Below are positions 1 through 8,965 of a DNA stretch of 64,000 nt, piece by piece. Position numbers and translations under genes: made by a program. The notes beneath the pieces are model-generated. The model searched no databases. It had not been told where the DNA came from and was given only the letters and a program-made list of their open reading frames with translations. The first letter of the stretch is position 1; every line of letters starts with the position of its first letter. The DNA is from Paenibacillus sp. RUD330 (GTDB taxonomy: Bacteria > Bacillota > Bacilli > Paenibacillales > Paenibacillaceae). Location: the NCBI RefSeq assembly GCF_002243345.2, contig NZ_CP022655.2, positions 2,172,501 to 2,236,500 on the forward strand. The letters are read 5' to 3'.

Positions 1-701
1 CTGTCATGGAGAGAGAGGAAGCGGCGCAGGTTGTCCGCACCGGTGATGATGCGCGGGAGGCCGAAGATCGGCCATGGCGGATCGTCCGGGTGGATGGCCA
101 TCCGGATGCCGAGCGTTTCCGCCGCCGGGATGACCTTGTCGAGAAAATGCTTCAGGTGATCCCAGAGATGCTCCTCGGTCACTCCGCGGTACGCCTCGAA
201 CAAGGAAGCGAGATGGGAGAGGCGCTCGGGCTCCCAGCCCGGCATCGTGAGCGTGGAGTTCGCGTTTATTTGCCGGACGAGCTCGAACGGATCGACGTTT
301 TCGATCCGGCTCTTCTCATAGAACAGAGCGGTCGAGCCGTCTCCGCTCGGATGGCGGAGATCGGTGCGCAGCCAGTCGAAGACGGGCATGAAGTTGTAGC
401 AGATGACCTTCACACCGACCTGGGCCAGCTTTTCCATCGTTTTTATGTAGTTCTCAATGTAGACATCGCGGCTCGGCAGTCCGAGCTTGATGTCCTCATG
501 GATATTGACGCTCTCGACGACGTTGATGCCGAGGCCATGCGCCGCGGCCTGATCGCGGATGTCCACGATCCGGTCCAGGGGCCATTCCTCCCCGGCCGGA
601 ATGTCATGCAGCGACCAGACGATCTCGGTGACGCCTGGAATTTGCCTGATTTGGCTCAAGGTGACGGTATCGTTGCCTTCACCGAACCAGCGGAAGCTCA
701 T
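1..701 (-). CDS. uxuA: mannonate dehydratase, 3' end cut by window edge
   Basis: UxuA dehydrates D-mannonate to 2-keto-3-deoxygluconate in glucuronate catabolism (cytoplasmic, metal dependent). Reading the minus strand from an ATG at 699-701 gives an uninterrupted frame to the window edge (about 233 residues, N-terminal two thirds). It begins MSFRWFGEGNDTV and contains the UxuA hallmarks IPGVTEIVWSLHDIPAGE, YNFMPVFDWLRTDL and MAIHPDDPPWPIFG (TIM barrel, metal-binding His in HPDDPP). The ATG lies two bases behind the stop of the upstream GntR gene, with AAAGGGAG inside that gene as ribosome binding site, so the two are co-transcribed and probably translationally coupled. Context fits removal of glucuronate released by the nearby alpha-glucuronidase. 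The C-terminus is outside the window, so intactness cannot be judged. Confidence 0.92.
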   Translation of the reverse strand, partial: MSFRWFGEGNDTVTLSQIRQIPGVTEIVWSLHDIPAGEEWPLDRIVDIRDQAAAHGLGINVVESVNIHEDIKLGLPSRDVYIENYIKTMEKLAQVGVKVICYNFMPVFDWLRTDLRHPSGDGSTALFYEKSRIENVDPFELVRQINANSTLTMPGWEPERLSHLASLFEAYRGVTEEHLWDHLKHFLDKVIPAAETLGIRMAIHPDDPPWPIFGLPRIITGADNLRRFLSLHD

Positions 702-703
702 GT

Positions 704-1402
704 TCACTTGGCATTCTCCCTTTCCGGCTTGAAATAATGCGGATACTCCTTCTTGAGCAGCGCCTGGTCGGCGATGCCGAGCCGCAAATGCTGCTTCATG
801 AGCTCGTCGGCCGCTTCCCCGCGTCCATCGGCGATCGCCTCCGCCATGGCGGCATGCTGCTCGTACAGATGGCTCCAATGGGGATCGCTCGCCAGACGCA
901 GCAAGCGGACGCGGTTCAGATGGAGATTCATCTGCTGGATGACCGACCAGGTGTTCAGCTTGCCGCAGCCCTGGAACAGGGCGCGGTGGAACGCCTCGTC
1001 GAGCTCGAACAACCTCCGGTCGTCGAGCCGCGCCATCGCATCCTGCTGGGCGGCGAGATTGTCCCGCAGCGTGGAGAGCGAGAGCGGAGGGAAGCCGGCG
1101 CAGGCGAGCCTGACGACGGCTCGCTCCAGCTGTTCCCTCATGAAGCGGGCTTCCTCTACAAGCTCCGGATCGATCAGCGAGACGAAGGTGCCGCGCTGCG
1201 GGAGCACTTGAACGAGCTGTTCCTGAGCGAGCCGCAGGAAAGCTTCCCGTACGGGAGTGCGGCTGACGCCGAAGGCGGCGGCGGAGTCCTTTTCGGACAG
1301 AGCCGTTCCCGGAGGCAGCTCCAGGCTGAGGATCTGTTCTCTCAAGCTGTCGTACACGATGTCGCGGGCGGATGAACCGCGGTTGCCGAGCGGTTGATTC
1401 AT
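704..1402 (-). CDS. GntR/FadR-family (FCD domain) transcriptional regulator
   Basis: A 232-residue DNA-binding repressor-type protein. The N-terminal winged helix covers about residues 12-75 (DIVYDSLREQILSLELPPG, then EKDSAAAFGVSRTPVREAF, the typical GntR recognition helix). An all-helical FCD ligand domain follows (about 85-215) with the metal-site pattern ELDEAFHRALF and a later EQHAAMAEAI. In this family FCD domains bind organic acids or sugar acids. It is immediately followed by uxuA, so it is probably the glucuronate or mannonate responsive regulator of that operon (UxuR/ExuR-like role, inferred from position). The ATG is preceded by an AAAGGAGGAGG site. A repeated ATGGTA element about 30 bp upstream may be its own operator. 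The exact effector is unknown. Confidence 0.9.
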   Translation of the reverse strand: MNQPLGNRGSSARDIVYDSLREQILSLELPPGTALSEKDSAAAFGVSRTPVREAFLRLAQEQLVQVLPQRGTFVSLIDPELVEEARFMREQLERAVVRLACAGFPPLSLSTLRDNLAAQQDAMARLDDRRLFELDEAFHRALFQGCGKLNTWSVIQQMNLHLNRVRLLRLASDPHWSHLYEQHAAMAEAIADGRGEAADELMKQHLRLGIADQALLKKEYPHYFKPERENAK

Positions 1403-1430
1403 GGCGGTATCGCCTCCTCCTTTTTGATCC

Positions 1431-1450
1431 TACCATACTACCATACCAGT
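1431..1450 (-). promoter_or_regulatory. candidate GntR autoregulatory operator (repeated ATGGTA)
   Basis: On the minus strand the sequence ACTGGTATGGTAGTATGGTA lies just upstream of the GntR ribosome binding site. It contains two ATGGTA copies 8 bp apart, and the left part resembles the ACTGGTATACCAGT-like half sites of FCD-type GntR regulators. This is a sequence observation plus family analogy; no binding is shown. Confidence 0.35.
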
Positions 1451-1518
1451 TTGACAGCGTTTTCTTTATATCGCGAACGGAAAGGCGCGGATGCGGCGTC
1501 GTAGGCAGCCCGAGCAGG

Positions 1519-1554
1519 TGTCCAAGCCGCCGTCCAAGCTACCGTCCAAGCCGC
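1519..1554. repeat. three tandem 12-bp repeats
   Basis: Three consecutive 12-mers (TGTCCAAGCCGC, CGTCCAAGCTAC, CGTCCAAGCCGC) sit in the gap between the AraC and GntR genes, just downstream of the AraC stop. No gene or known regulatory function is visible for them. Confidence 0.6.
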
Positions 1555-1583
1555 CACTCTGGAATCGTCTGTTGCAGCATGGG

Positions 1584-2489
1584 TCAGACATGCAGCTGCT
1601 TCCTGTATTCGGAAGGAGAGAAGCCGGTCCAGCGCTTGAACTGGCGGCTGAAGTGGGCGATGTCGCGATAGCCGAGCATGCCGGCGACCATCTGGATCGA
1701 ATACTTCGAGTCGGACAGCAGATGCCTGGATTCATGCAGGACGAGCGAGGACCAGTATGCGCGGGGGGACTGGCCGTACACCTCGCGGAACACCCGGCCG
1801 CAATGGGAGACGCTGATGCCGAGCTCCGAGGCGATCTCCCGGATGCCCTGCCCCTCGTCCCGTCCCTGGCCCGGCTCGAACCGCAGGACGGAGATGCTCT
1901 GCAGGCGCCCGGCGATCTCATGGGCCAGCTCCTCCTTGCCGTAGGTGCGCGGCGGCAGCTGGCTGACTTCCTGCGAGACGGCGTCCCAGAGCAGGGCGAA
2001 CAGCTCGAAGACGGCGGATTGCAGCCGCATGCGGGCGGATACCGAGCGCGAGTCCGGATCGAGCTCGGGCTCCAGCATTTTGCGGAGAATCGGGCTCACC
2101 TTGCGCGCCAGCGCGCTGTCTTCCTTGAACAGCACCTGCTCAAGCCGCCCGAGCATAGGCAGGAACAGCCGGTCGTCCAGATCGAAATGGAGGCAGAAAT
2201 AAGTGAAAGGCCTGCCGTCTCCGCTCCGGCTGTTGTGAAGCTCGCCCGGCCGGATCAGAAGCAGGTCGCCGGGACCCTGAGCGTACTCGATGCCGCCGAC
2301 CGACATGACCTGGCGGCCGTCCAGCAGGTAGTTGATCTCATACTGGGGGTGATGGTGCAGGGGATACTGCCAGTTCCCTCGAACCTGCCTCTTATGGATG
2401 CCGAACAGGTTCAGCGTCGTCTTGACATCGGGGAACATCGTTTCGGAAATGCTGCCGCCGGCTTCGGGCGGCTTGGCGGAATCGGCCAT
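1584..2489 (-). CDS. AraC-family transcriptional regulator with cupin sensor domain
   Basis: A 301-residue one-component regulator. The N-terminal half (about 30-150) is a cupin-type sugar-sensing domain: HHHPQYEINYLLDGRQVMSVGG and GDLLLIRPGELHN. The C-terminal 100 residues hold two helix-turn-helix motifs: ASELGISVSHCGRVFREVYG, then SIQMVAGMLGYRDIAHFSRQF and KRWTGFSPSEYRKQ, the AraC signature. The start is chosen at an ATG with GGGAGGG seven bases upstream. It is divergent from the GH52 xylosidase gene (153 bp gap), so it is a natural candidate regulator of the xylan genes beside it; the inducer (for example xylobiose or aldouronate) is inferred, not shown. Confidence 0.9.
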   Translation of the reverse strand: MADSAKPPEAGGSISETMFPDVKTTLNLFGIHKRQVRGNWQYPLHHHPQYEINYLLDGRQVMSVGGIEYAQGPGDLLLIRPGELHNSRSGDGRPFTYFCLHFDLDDRLFLPMLGRLEQVLFKEDSALARKVSPILRKMLEPELDPDSRSVSARMRLQSAVFELFALLWDAVSQEVSQLPPRTYGKEELAHEIAGRLQSISVLRFEPGQGRDEGQGIREIASELGISVSHCGRVFREVYGQSPRAYWSSLVLHESRHLLSDSKYSIQMVAGMLGYRDIAHFSRQFKRWTGFSPSEYRKQLHV

Positions 2490-2600
2490 CTATCGTTTCC
2501 CTCCCGTACTTGCTCGGACTCGTCGGCTCCATTATAATCGCTGGCGCGATTTGGGTAAATATCCGGCGGATTTGACCATGTCCCCGAGCGGAACCGACAT

Positions 2601-2625
2601 GCTACGATGGAAGTAATCGCTTTCA
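2601..2625 (+). promoter_or_regulatory. extended -10 promoter overlapping a cre (CcpA) site
   Basis: Upstream of the xylosidase is TGCTACGAT (2601-2608 region, an extended -10 with TG one base before TACGAT). Directly after it, the minus strand reads TGAAAGCGATTACT (2625-2612), which fits the Bacillus cre consensus TGNAANCGNWNNCW at every fixed position. A cre over the start of transcription is typical for carbon catabolite repression. The element lies between two possible ATGs and argues for the downstream start (2643) of the xylosidase. Confidence 0.5.
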
Positions 2626-2642
2626 GAGAGGGGCTGCCATTC

Positions 2643-4805
2643 ATGGCTGACAATAGGTTCTACAACGCTCATCATTCTCCGATCGGAGCATTCGCCAGCT
2701 TCACGCTCGGTTTTCCCGGCGCCAAGGGAGGGCTTGGACTGGAGCTTGGGCGTCCGGCCGACCAGAACGTCTATATTGGCCTTCAATCCCGGGATGGAGC
2801 CTATTATGAGGCTCTGCCCTTCTTCGGAGAGCTCGGCGACGAGGCCGCCCGTTACGATGTGGAGAAAAAGGATAAAAAAGACCGGGCGCTGCTGCAGACG
2901 TTCGATCGGACCGGAATCAAGCGCAAGCTGTCTGCGGGAGAGGATGCCTGGGAAGCAGGGGACCTGACGTTCCGCATCCTGTCGCCCGTGCGTCCCGTAC
3001 CGGATCCGTCCTCCGGGTCGGACGAAGAGCTGAAGGCCGCCCTCGTGCCGGCGGTATTCGCCGAGCTGACCGTCGACAACCGCAGCGGCGATGCCGCGCG
3101 CCGGGCATTCTTCGGTTACGAAGGCAACGACCCTTACAGCGCCATGCGGCGGATCGGCGATGACGGCGATTTCTTCGCGGGCGTCGGCCAAGGCCTGTGC
3201 ACCGCGATCGTCGCGGCTGCGGATGCCGGGATCGGGACCGGCTTCGGCTTCTCGATGGAAAGCATCCTGACGGCGAAGCATCCCCAGCATCTGGCGTTCG
3301 GGCTCGGCGGTACGGGCGCGCTGCTCATGGAGGTTCCTGCCGGGGAGCGGCGCACGTTCTCCTTCGCGGTCTGCTTCTTCCGCGGCGGCGTCGTGACAAC
3401 GGGCATGGAGACGTCGTATTTCTATACCCGCTTCTTCACCAGGATCGAAGACGTAGCGGCCTATTCTCTCCAGCATTTCGAAGAGCTGGCCGACTCGTGC
3501 CGCGCCGCGGACACATGGAGCGGCAGCGGCAAGCTGTCGGACGATCAGGCGTTCATGCTCAGCCACGCCATCCACAGCTACTACGGCAGCACGCAGCTGC
3601 TGGATGCGGACGGCGAGCCGATCTGGGTCGTCAACGAAGGCGAGTACCGCATGATGAATACGCTTGATCTGACGGCCGACCAGCTGTTCTACGAGCTGGA
3701 GATGAATCCGTGGACGGTGCGCAGCGAGCTGGAGTGGTTCGTCAAAAGGTACAGCTATAGAGATACCGTCCGCTTCCCCGGCGAGGAGCGGGAGCATCCG
3801 GGCGGGCTCGCCTTCACGCATGACATGGGCGTGGCCAACGCCTTCTCCCGGCCGCAGCATTCCGCTTACGAGCTTGCCGGCATCGAGGGCTGCTTCTCCT
3901 ATATGAGCCATGAGGAGCTAGTGAACTGGCTGTGCTGCGCGGCGGTCTACATCGAGCAGACCGGCGACAGGGATTTCCTGGAGCGGATGCTGCCGGTGCT
4001 GCAGGACGGCTTCGAGAGCATGCTGAACCGCGACCATCCGGTTCCGGGCAAGCGCAACGGCCTGATGGGGCTCGACAGCAGCCGCACGGACGGCGGCGCG
4101 GAGATTACGACCTACGACAGCCTCGACGTCTCGCTCGGGCAGTCCCGCAACAACATCTACATGGCGGGCAAATGCTGGGCCGTCTACGTGGCGCTGGAGA
4201 AGCTGTTCGAGGCCGAAGGGCTCTCCGGGCTCTCGGCCGAAGCCGGAGCTCAGGCGGACCGCGCGGCGGCTTCGATCGCCGCCCAGCTGAACGACCGCGG
4301 CTATATTCCGGCTGTCATCGGCGAGAACAACGACTCCCGCATCATACCGGCCATCGAGGGGCTCATCTTCCCCTACTTCACCGGCAACCGGGAAGCTCTC
4401 GATCCGAACGGACGCTTCTCCGCCTACCTCGCTGCGCTGCGGACGCATCTGGATACGGTGCTCGCAACGGGAACGTGCCTGTTCGAAGACGGCGGGTGGA
4501 AGCTTTCCTCGACAAGCTCCAATTCCTGGCTGAGCAAGATCTACCTCTGCCAATTCATCGCCAGGGAGATCCTCGGCCTGCCACGGGACGATCGGGGAGC
4601 CGCTGCGGACGCCGCACACGCCGCTTGGCTGAAGCATCCGGAGCTGTCCTACTGGGCGTGGAGCGACCAGATCCTGAGCGGCGAGATCATCGGCAGCAAG
4701 TATTATCCGCGCGGAGTGACGGCCATTCTATGGCTGCGTGAATCGGCGTCCGCGGCAGCCGCGGCGGAAGGGGGAATCCGGAATGCAGCGCTCAGCGGAA
4801 GCTAA
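2643..4805 (+). CDS. GH52 beta-xylosidase
   Basis: Cytoplasmic exo-glycosidase releasing xylose from the non-reducing end of xylo-oligosaccharides. The protein (720 residues from ATG 2643) is collinear with Geobacillus XynB2: [19 protein letters not shown] at the start, YGNxQLL-like block, then [12 protein letters not shown] and [17 protein letters not shown]332 and D492 match the known nucleophile (E335) and acid/base (D495) of that enzyme with a constant offset of three. No signal peptide is present, so substrates must be imported, consistent with the ABC transporter genes downstream. A start at 2607 is possible but would place the cre site inside the gene; AGAGGGG before 2643 supports the shorter form. 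It overlaps the next gene by 23 bp. Confidence 0.95.
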   Translation: MADNRFYNAHHSPIGAFASFTLGFPGAKGGLGLELGRPADQNVYIGLQSRDGAYYEALPFFGELGDEAARYDVEKKDKKDRALLQTFDRTGIKRKLSAGEDAWEAGDLTFRILSPVRPVPDPSSGSDEELKAALVPAVFAELTVDNRSGDAARRAFFGYEGNDPYSAMRRIGDDGDFFAGVGQGLCTAIVAAADAGIGTGFGFSMESILTAKHPQHLAFGLGGTGALLMEVPAGERRTFSFAVCFFRGGVVTTGMETSYFYTRFFTRIEDVAAYSLQHFEELADSCRAADTWSGSGKLSDDQAFMLSHAIHSYYGSTQLLDADGEPIWVVNEGEYRMMNTLDLTADQLFYELEMNPWTVRSELEWFVKRYSYRDTVRFPGEEREHPGGLAFTHDMGVANAFSRPQHSAYELAGIEGCFSYMSHEELVNWLCCAAVYIEQTGDRDFLERMLPVLQDGFESMLNRDHPVPGKRNGLMGLDSSRTDGGAEITTYDSLDVSLGQSRNNIYMAGKCWAVYVALEKLFEAEGLSGLSAEAGAQADRAAASIAAQLNDRGYIPAVIGENNDSRIIPAIEGLIFPYFTGNREALDPNGRFSAYLAALRTHLDTVLATGTCLFEDGGWKLSSTSSNSWLSKIYLCQFIAREILGLPRDDRGAAADAAHAAWLKHPELSYWAWSDQILSGEIIGSKYYPRGVTAILWLRESASAAAAAEGGIRNAALSGS

Positions 4806-6849
4806 GCCGGGCACCGGCTGCGAGGCGTGGCTGGGCAGTCCTCCGGCGGCTCCAGCCGTTCGGGAGCAGGCGGCAACGTGGGCTGCCTGTCTCCACGCTT
4901 CCGAGACGGATGCTCCTGTAATATCATCCGCGCTGGAGGAGCTGAGGCGGGCGGTCGAAGGCTTGAGCGGCCAGGCTCCGAAGGACGGAATGCCGTCCGA
5001 AGGTGTCCGGGGCATCGTCCTCGGAACCTTCCGCGGCTGTCCGCAGGCCGCGGCGGCGTTCAGCAAGGAGGAGCAGGCGGCTGCCGGAGAGGGCTACCGG
5101 ATCCGGACGGCCGGCAGCAGCATCGTAGTCGGCGGCTCCCGCGCGGCTGGCGTGCTCTACGGCACGTTCCGCCTGATCCGGCTGCTCCGAGCGGGAGTCC
5201 CGCTGTCCGGGCTCGACATCGCCGAAGCTCCCGCCAATGCGCTGCGCATGATCAACCAGTGGGACAATGGAGACGGCAGCGTCGAGCGCGGCTACGCGGG
5301 GCGCTCCATCTTTTACCGGGACGGAGAGATCGCCGAGGATACAAGCCGCATCCGGGACTACGCGCGCCTGCTGTCGTCCGTCGGCATCAACGCCATCTCG
5401 ATCAACAACGTCAACGTGCATGAACGCGAGACCCGCTTCATGGGAGAAGAGGATCTGCCGAAGGTAGCGGGGATCGCCGCCGTCTTCCGGGAATGGGGCA
5501 TCTCCGTCTATCTGAGCGCGAACTTCGCGGCTCCGTTCGAGACCGGCGAGCTGGAGACGGCCGATCCTCTCGATCCCTCGGTCCGGCTGTGGTGGAGCCG
5601 GACAGCGGCCCGCATCTATAGGCATATTCCGGATTTCGGCGGCTTCCTCGTGAAAGCGGATTCGGAATTCAGGCCGGGACCGTACACGTACGGCCGGAAT
5701 CATGCCGATGGCGCCAATATGCTGGCCGATGCGCTGGCGCCGTTCGGCGGCCGCGTCATCTGGCGCTGCTTCGTCTATGACTGCAGGCAGGACTGGCGGG
5801 ACCGCAAGACGGACCGGGCCAGAGCCGCATACGACCACTTCAAGCCGCTTGACGGCAGATTCAGCGACAATGTCTTCCTGCAGGTGAAGAACGGGCCGAT
5901 GGACTTCCAGGTCAGGGAGCCCGCATCGCCGCTCTTCGGAGCGATGCCGGAGACGAACATGCTGGCGGAATTCCAGATCGCCCAGGAATACACCGGCCAG
6001 CAGAAGCATCTCTGCTATCTCGTTCCGCAATGGAAGGAGTCGCTCGACTTCGATACGCATGCGCGCGGCGAAGGGTCCTTCATCAAGGCGATCGCCAGCG
6101 GCAGGCTGCACGGCCGCGAAGCCGGAGGCATGGCGGCCGTGTCCAATATCGGGGACGACGACAACTGGACCGGCCATCTGCTCGCGCAGGCGAATCTGTA
6201 CGGCTTCGGCAGGCTGGCTTGGAATCCGGAGCTGACGGCTCTGGAGATCGCGGAGGAATGGTCCGCGCTCGCCTTCGGGACCGAGGGAAAGGCGGCCGCG
6301 ACGGTCGTTTCCATGCTGATGGAATCCTGGAGCATCTATGAAGCCTATACGGCGCCTCTGGGCGTGGGCTGGATGGTGAAGCCGAACCATCATTACGGAC
6401 CCGACGTGGACGGCTATGAATATTCCATGTGGGGCACGTACCACTTTGCCGACCGGGACGGCATCGGAGTGGACCGCACGAGCGGAACGGGAACCGGATA
6501 CGCATCCCAGTATTTCGCACCGAACCGGGAGCGCTACGAGCGGACGCAGACGACTCCGGATGAGCTGCTGCTGTTTTTCCACCACGTCCCTTACCTCCAT
6601 GTGCTGCATTCCGGCAAGACGGTCATCCAGCATATCTACGACTCTCATTTCCATGGAGCGGAAAGAGCGGAAGAGCTGGCTGCGAAGTGGGAATCGCTCG
6701 AGGGCGAGATTCCGGAGCCTGCTTTCGGAGATACGCTCCTCCGCTTCCGGCATCAGGCCGAGCATGCCCGCGAGTGGCGGGATGTCATCAACACCTATTT
6801 CTACCGCAAAAGCGGCATTCCGGACGAGCAGGGACGGACGATCTTCTGA
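4783..6849 (+). CDS. aguA: GH67 alpha-glucuronidase
   Basis: Removes (4-O-methyl)glucuronic acid from the non-reducing end xylose of aldouronates; cytoplasmic, no signal peptide. The product is about 688 residues, normal for GH67. An N-terminal beta domain (1-140) is followed by the TIM barrel with [18 protein letters not shown] (general acid Glu near residue 295), [35 protein letters not shown] (catalytic Asp/Glu region with [18 protein letters not shown]) and a helical C-terminal part with [20 protein letters not shown]. The ATG at 4783 has GGAAGGGGG eleven bases upstream; an upstream in-frame ATG at 4738 lies deeper within the xylosidase and lacks a good site. Co-transcribed with the xylosidase, it supplies glucuronate to the uxuA pathway at the left edge. 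Confidence 0.95.
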   Translation: MQRSAEAKPGTGCEAWLGSPPAAPAVREQAATWAACLHASETDAPVISSALEELRRAVEGLSGQAPKDGMPSEGVRGIVLGTFRGCPQAAAAFSKEEQAAAGEGYRIRTAGSSIVVGGSRAAGVLYGTFRLIRLLRAGVPLSGLDIAEAPANALRMINQWDNGDGSVERGYAGRSIFYRDGEIAEDTSRIRDYARLLSSVGINAISINNVNVHERETRFMGEEDLPKVAGIAAVFREWGISVYLSANFAAPFETGELETADPLDPSVRLWWSRTAARIYRHIPDFGGFLVKADSEFRPGPYTYGRNHADGANMLADALAPFGGRVIWRCFVYDCRQDWRDRKTDRARAAYDHFKPLDGRFSDNVFLQVKNGPMDFQVREPASPLFGAMPETNMLAEFQIAQEYTGQQKHLCYLVPQWKESLDFDTHARGEGSFIKAIASGRLHGREAGGMAAVSNIGDDDNWTGHLLAQANLYGFGRLAWNPELTALEIAEEWSALAFGTEGKAAATVVSMLMESWSIYEAYTAPLGVGWMVKPNHHYGPDVDGYEYSMWGTYHFADRDGIGVDRTSGTGTGYASQYFAPNRERYERTQTTPDELLLFFHHVPYLHVLHSGKTVIQHIYDSHFHGAERAEELAAKWESLEGEIPEPAFGDTLLRFRHQAEHAREWRDVINTYFYRKSGIPDEQGRTIF

Positions 6850-6934
6850 CGGCCGGGACGTGACGGCGGACGGGGCGAATCAGTCTTCCTTGCTTGTCGA
6901 GGCTGCCGGCTGCGATTCGAGGGGGGAGAGGACG

Positions 6935-7726
6935 ATGAGAACGGTCCGCCATGTGATGGATTGGCTTCAGGGAGCGGAGCAGCCTGCATCATCCGTCGAC
7001 GGCTTGCTCGCCGGCAGCGCGGACGAACGTCTGAAGGGTGTGGCGGTCGCATTCAACGCCTCCCTGGCCGTGCTGGAGAAGGCGGCGGCGGCGGGCGCCA
7101 ACCTGCTCGTCGTCCATGAAGGAATCTGCTACAGCCACGACGGCCGGGCGGAGTGGTCCGCCGGCAGCCGGGAAGCCGGCTTGAAGCGGCAATGGATCCG
7201 GCAGGCGGGGATGGCCGTCTATCGATCCCACGACGGTCCGCATCGGCGCGATCCGGATTGGATCACGGAAGGATTGGTATCGAGCCTCGGCTGGGGGGAA
7301 GCGGTAGAGACGTTGCTGCCGGCGGCGGCGGTCGTGCGCCTGCCGGAGCCGTCGACGGCCCGCTCCGTTGCGGAGCACGTCAAACGGAAGCTGAACATCC
7401 CCTGGCTGAGAGGGATCGGAGGCTTGGATACCCGATGCTGCCGGATCGGCGTCGCGGTCGGATACCGGGGAGGCGGATCCGTCGCCGTTCCTCTCTATGA
7501 GGAGCACGGCGTCGACCTGGTCGTCGCCGGAGAAGGTCCGGAGTGGGAAACGCCGGAATACGTCCGGGATTCCGTGCATCGCGGAGGTCGGAGGTCGCTG
7601 CTGCTGCTGGGGCATGCGGCCAGCGAGGAGCCGGGCATGCGGCTGCTCGCACAACGGCTGCGGGCGGCCGTTCCCGAAGTTCCGGTTCATTTTATCGAAG
7701 ATGCCTATTCATTCGCCGTATTGTAG
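6935..7726 (+). CDS. NIF3/DUF34-family protein in the xylan operon
   Basis: A 263-residue member of the NIF3-like (DUF34, formerly GTP cyclohydrolase 1 type 2-like) family, which binds two metal ions; biochemical role is unsettled. Visible family features are GVAVAFNASLAVLEKAAA, the metal-binding region NLLVVHEGICY, VYRSHDGPHR, the CRIGVAVGYRGGG segment and the C-terminal FIEDAYSFAVL. In most family members the first motif is HHP or DHP; here it is VHEG, and the second His lies in SHDG. The start is set by GGGGGGAGAGG just before ATG 6935. It sits between the glucuronidase and the GH8 enzyme, in the same orientation with short gaps, so it is probably part of the xylan operon. A glycan-linked role is inferred from position only. 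Confidence 0.8.
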   Translation: MRTVRHVMDWLQGAEQPASSVDGLLAGSADERLKGVAVAFNASLAVLEKAAAAGANLLVVHEGICYSHDGRAEWSAGSREAGLKRQWIRQAGMAVYRSHDGPHRRDPDWITEGLVSSLGWGEAVETLLPAAAVVRLPEPSTARSVAEHVKRKLNIPWLRGIGGLDTRCCRIGVAVGYRGGGSVAVPLYEEHGVDLVVAGEGPEWETPEYVRDSVHRGGRRSLLLLGHAASEEPGMRLLAQRLRAAVPEVPVHFIEDAYSFAVL

Positions 7727-7777
7727 AGCCGGAAGGCATGCAAGGGCTGAAAGCGTTCAAAGGGGAGGCAGGAGAGC

Positions 7778-8944
7778 ATGGGTCAAGCAGGCAACGGAGC
7801 GTTCCATACCGGGACGTATCGCAATCTGTTCATGGAAGCGGGCTATCCGTCCGATGAAATCAAATCGCGGGTGGAGGAGACGTGGAGCAAGCTGTTCGAA
7901 GGCGGCGAAGAGACGCGGATCTATTACGAAGCCGGGAGCGACAAGGGCTATCTGCTCGATACGGGCAACCTGGATGTCCGGACGGAAGGAATGTCCTACG
8001 GCATGATGATGGCCGTGCAATTGGACCGCAAGGACGTGTTCGACCGGATCTGGCGCTGGTCCTATGAATATATGCATATGAAGGAAGGCTGGGGCGAAGG
8101 GTATTTCGCCTGGTCCTGCAACAGAGACGGCACGCGGCGCTCGGACGGCCCGGCTCCGGATGGAGAGGAATACTTCGCGCTGGCGCTCTTCTTCGCCGCC
8201 AACCGCTGGGGAGAAGGCGAGCATCCTCTGGATTACAGCGCCAAGGCGAGGGACATCCTGCGCGCCTGCCTGCACAAGGGAGAGGAGGGAAGGCCCGGCG
8301 ACCCGATGTGGAACCGGGACAACAAGCTGATCAAGTTCATTCCGAATTGCGAGTATTCGGATCCTTCCTACCATCTGCCGCATTTCTACGAATTGTTCGC
8401 GCTCTGGTCCGATCCGGAGGACCGCTCCTTCTGGAAGGAGGCGGCCGAGGCCAGCAGGGCGTACATCCAGCTCTCCAGCCATCCCGACACCGGACTTGCG
8501 CCGGAGTACGCCCATTATGACGGAACGCCCAACGACGAGCGCGGCTACGGCAAGTTTTTCAGCGATTCGTACCGGGTCGCGGCGAACATCGGCCTGGATT
8601 CCGAGTGGTTCCGCGCCGACCCGGGCCAAGCGTACATCGCGGACCGCATCCTGACGTTCTTCGCGGACAAATCCCCCGGGGACTACCGCCGCTACGAGAT
8701 CGACGGCACTCCGCTGGACGAGAAATCGCTCCACCCCGTCGGGCTGGTCGCGACCAACGCCATGGCCGCTCTGGCGACCGGCGGGGAGCATGCGCTGAAT
8801 GCGGTGCGCCGGTTCTGGGATACGCCCGTTCGCACCGGAGACCGCCGTTATTATGACAATTGCCTGTATATGTTCGCAATGCTGGCTCTGAGCGGCAGCT
8901 ACCGCATCTGGATGCCCGAGGGAGATGCGGCCGCGCAGGACTGA
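7778..8944 (+). CDS. GH8 reducing-end xylose-releasing exo-oligoxylanase (Rex)
   Basis: Cleaves xylose from the reducing end of xylo-oligosaccharides (EC 3.2.1.156), with inversion. The 388-residue protein matches the Bacillus halodurans Rex so closely that key residues keep their published numbers: general acid E70 (in DVRTEGMSYGMMM), base D263 (in FSDSYRVAANIG) and H319 (in KSLHPVG), which contributes to reducing-end recognition. The (alpha/alpha)6 barrel spans nearly the whole length. No signal peptide is visible, so it acts in the cytoplasm. The start has GGGGAGGCAGGAG upstream. Together with the GH52 enzyme it degrades imported oligosaccharides from both ends. Confidence 0.93.
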   Translation: MGQAGNGAFHTGTYRNLFMEAGYPSDEIKSRVEETWSKLFEGGEETRIYYEAGSDKGYLLDTGNLDVRTEGMSYGMMMAVQLDRKDVFDRIWRWSYEYMHMKEGWGEGYFAWSCNRDGTRRSDGPAPDGEEYFALALFFAANRWGEGEHPLDYSAKARDILRACLHKGEEGRPGDPMWNRDNKLIKFIPNCEYSDPSYHLPHFYELFALWSDPEDRSFWKEAAEASRAYIQLSSHPDTGLAPEYAHYDGTPNDERGYGKFFSDSYRVAANIGLDSEWFRADPGQAYIADRILTFFADKSPGDYRRYEIDGTPLDEKSLHPVGLVATNAMAALATGGEHALNAVRRFWDTPVRTGDRRYYDNCLYMFAMLALSGSYRIWMPEGDAAAQD

Positions 8945-8965
8945 TCAACCCCGAGGAGGGATACG

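Noticed and set aside
6-737. Plus-strand 243-codon frame at the left edge
   Set aside because: It lies opposite the clear uxuA frame read from the minus strand.
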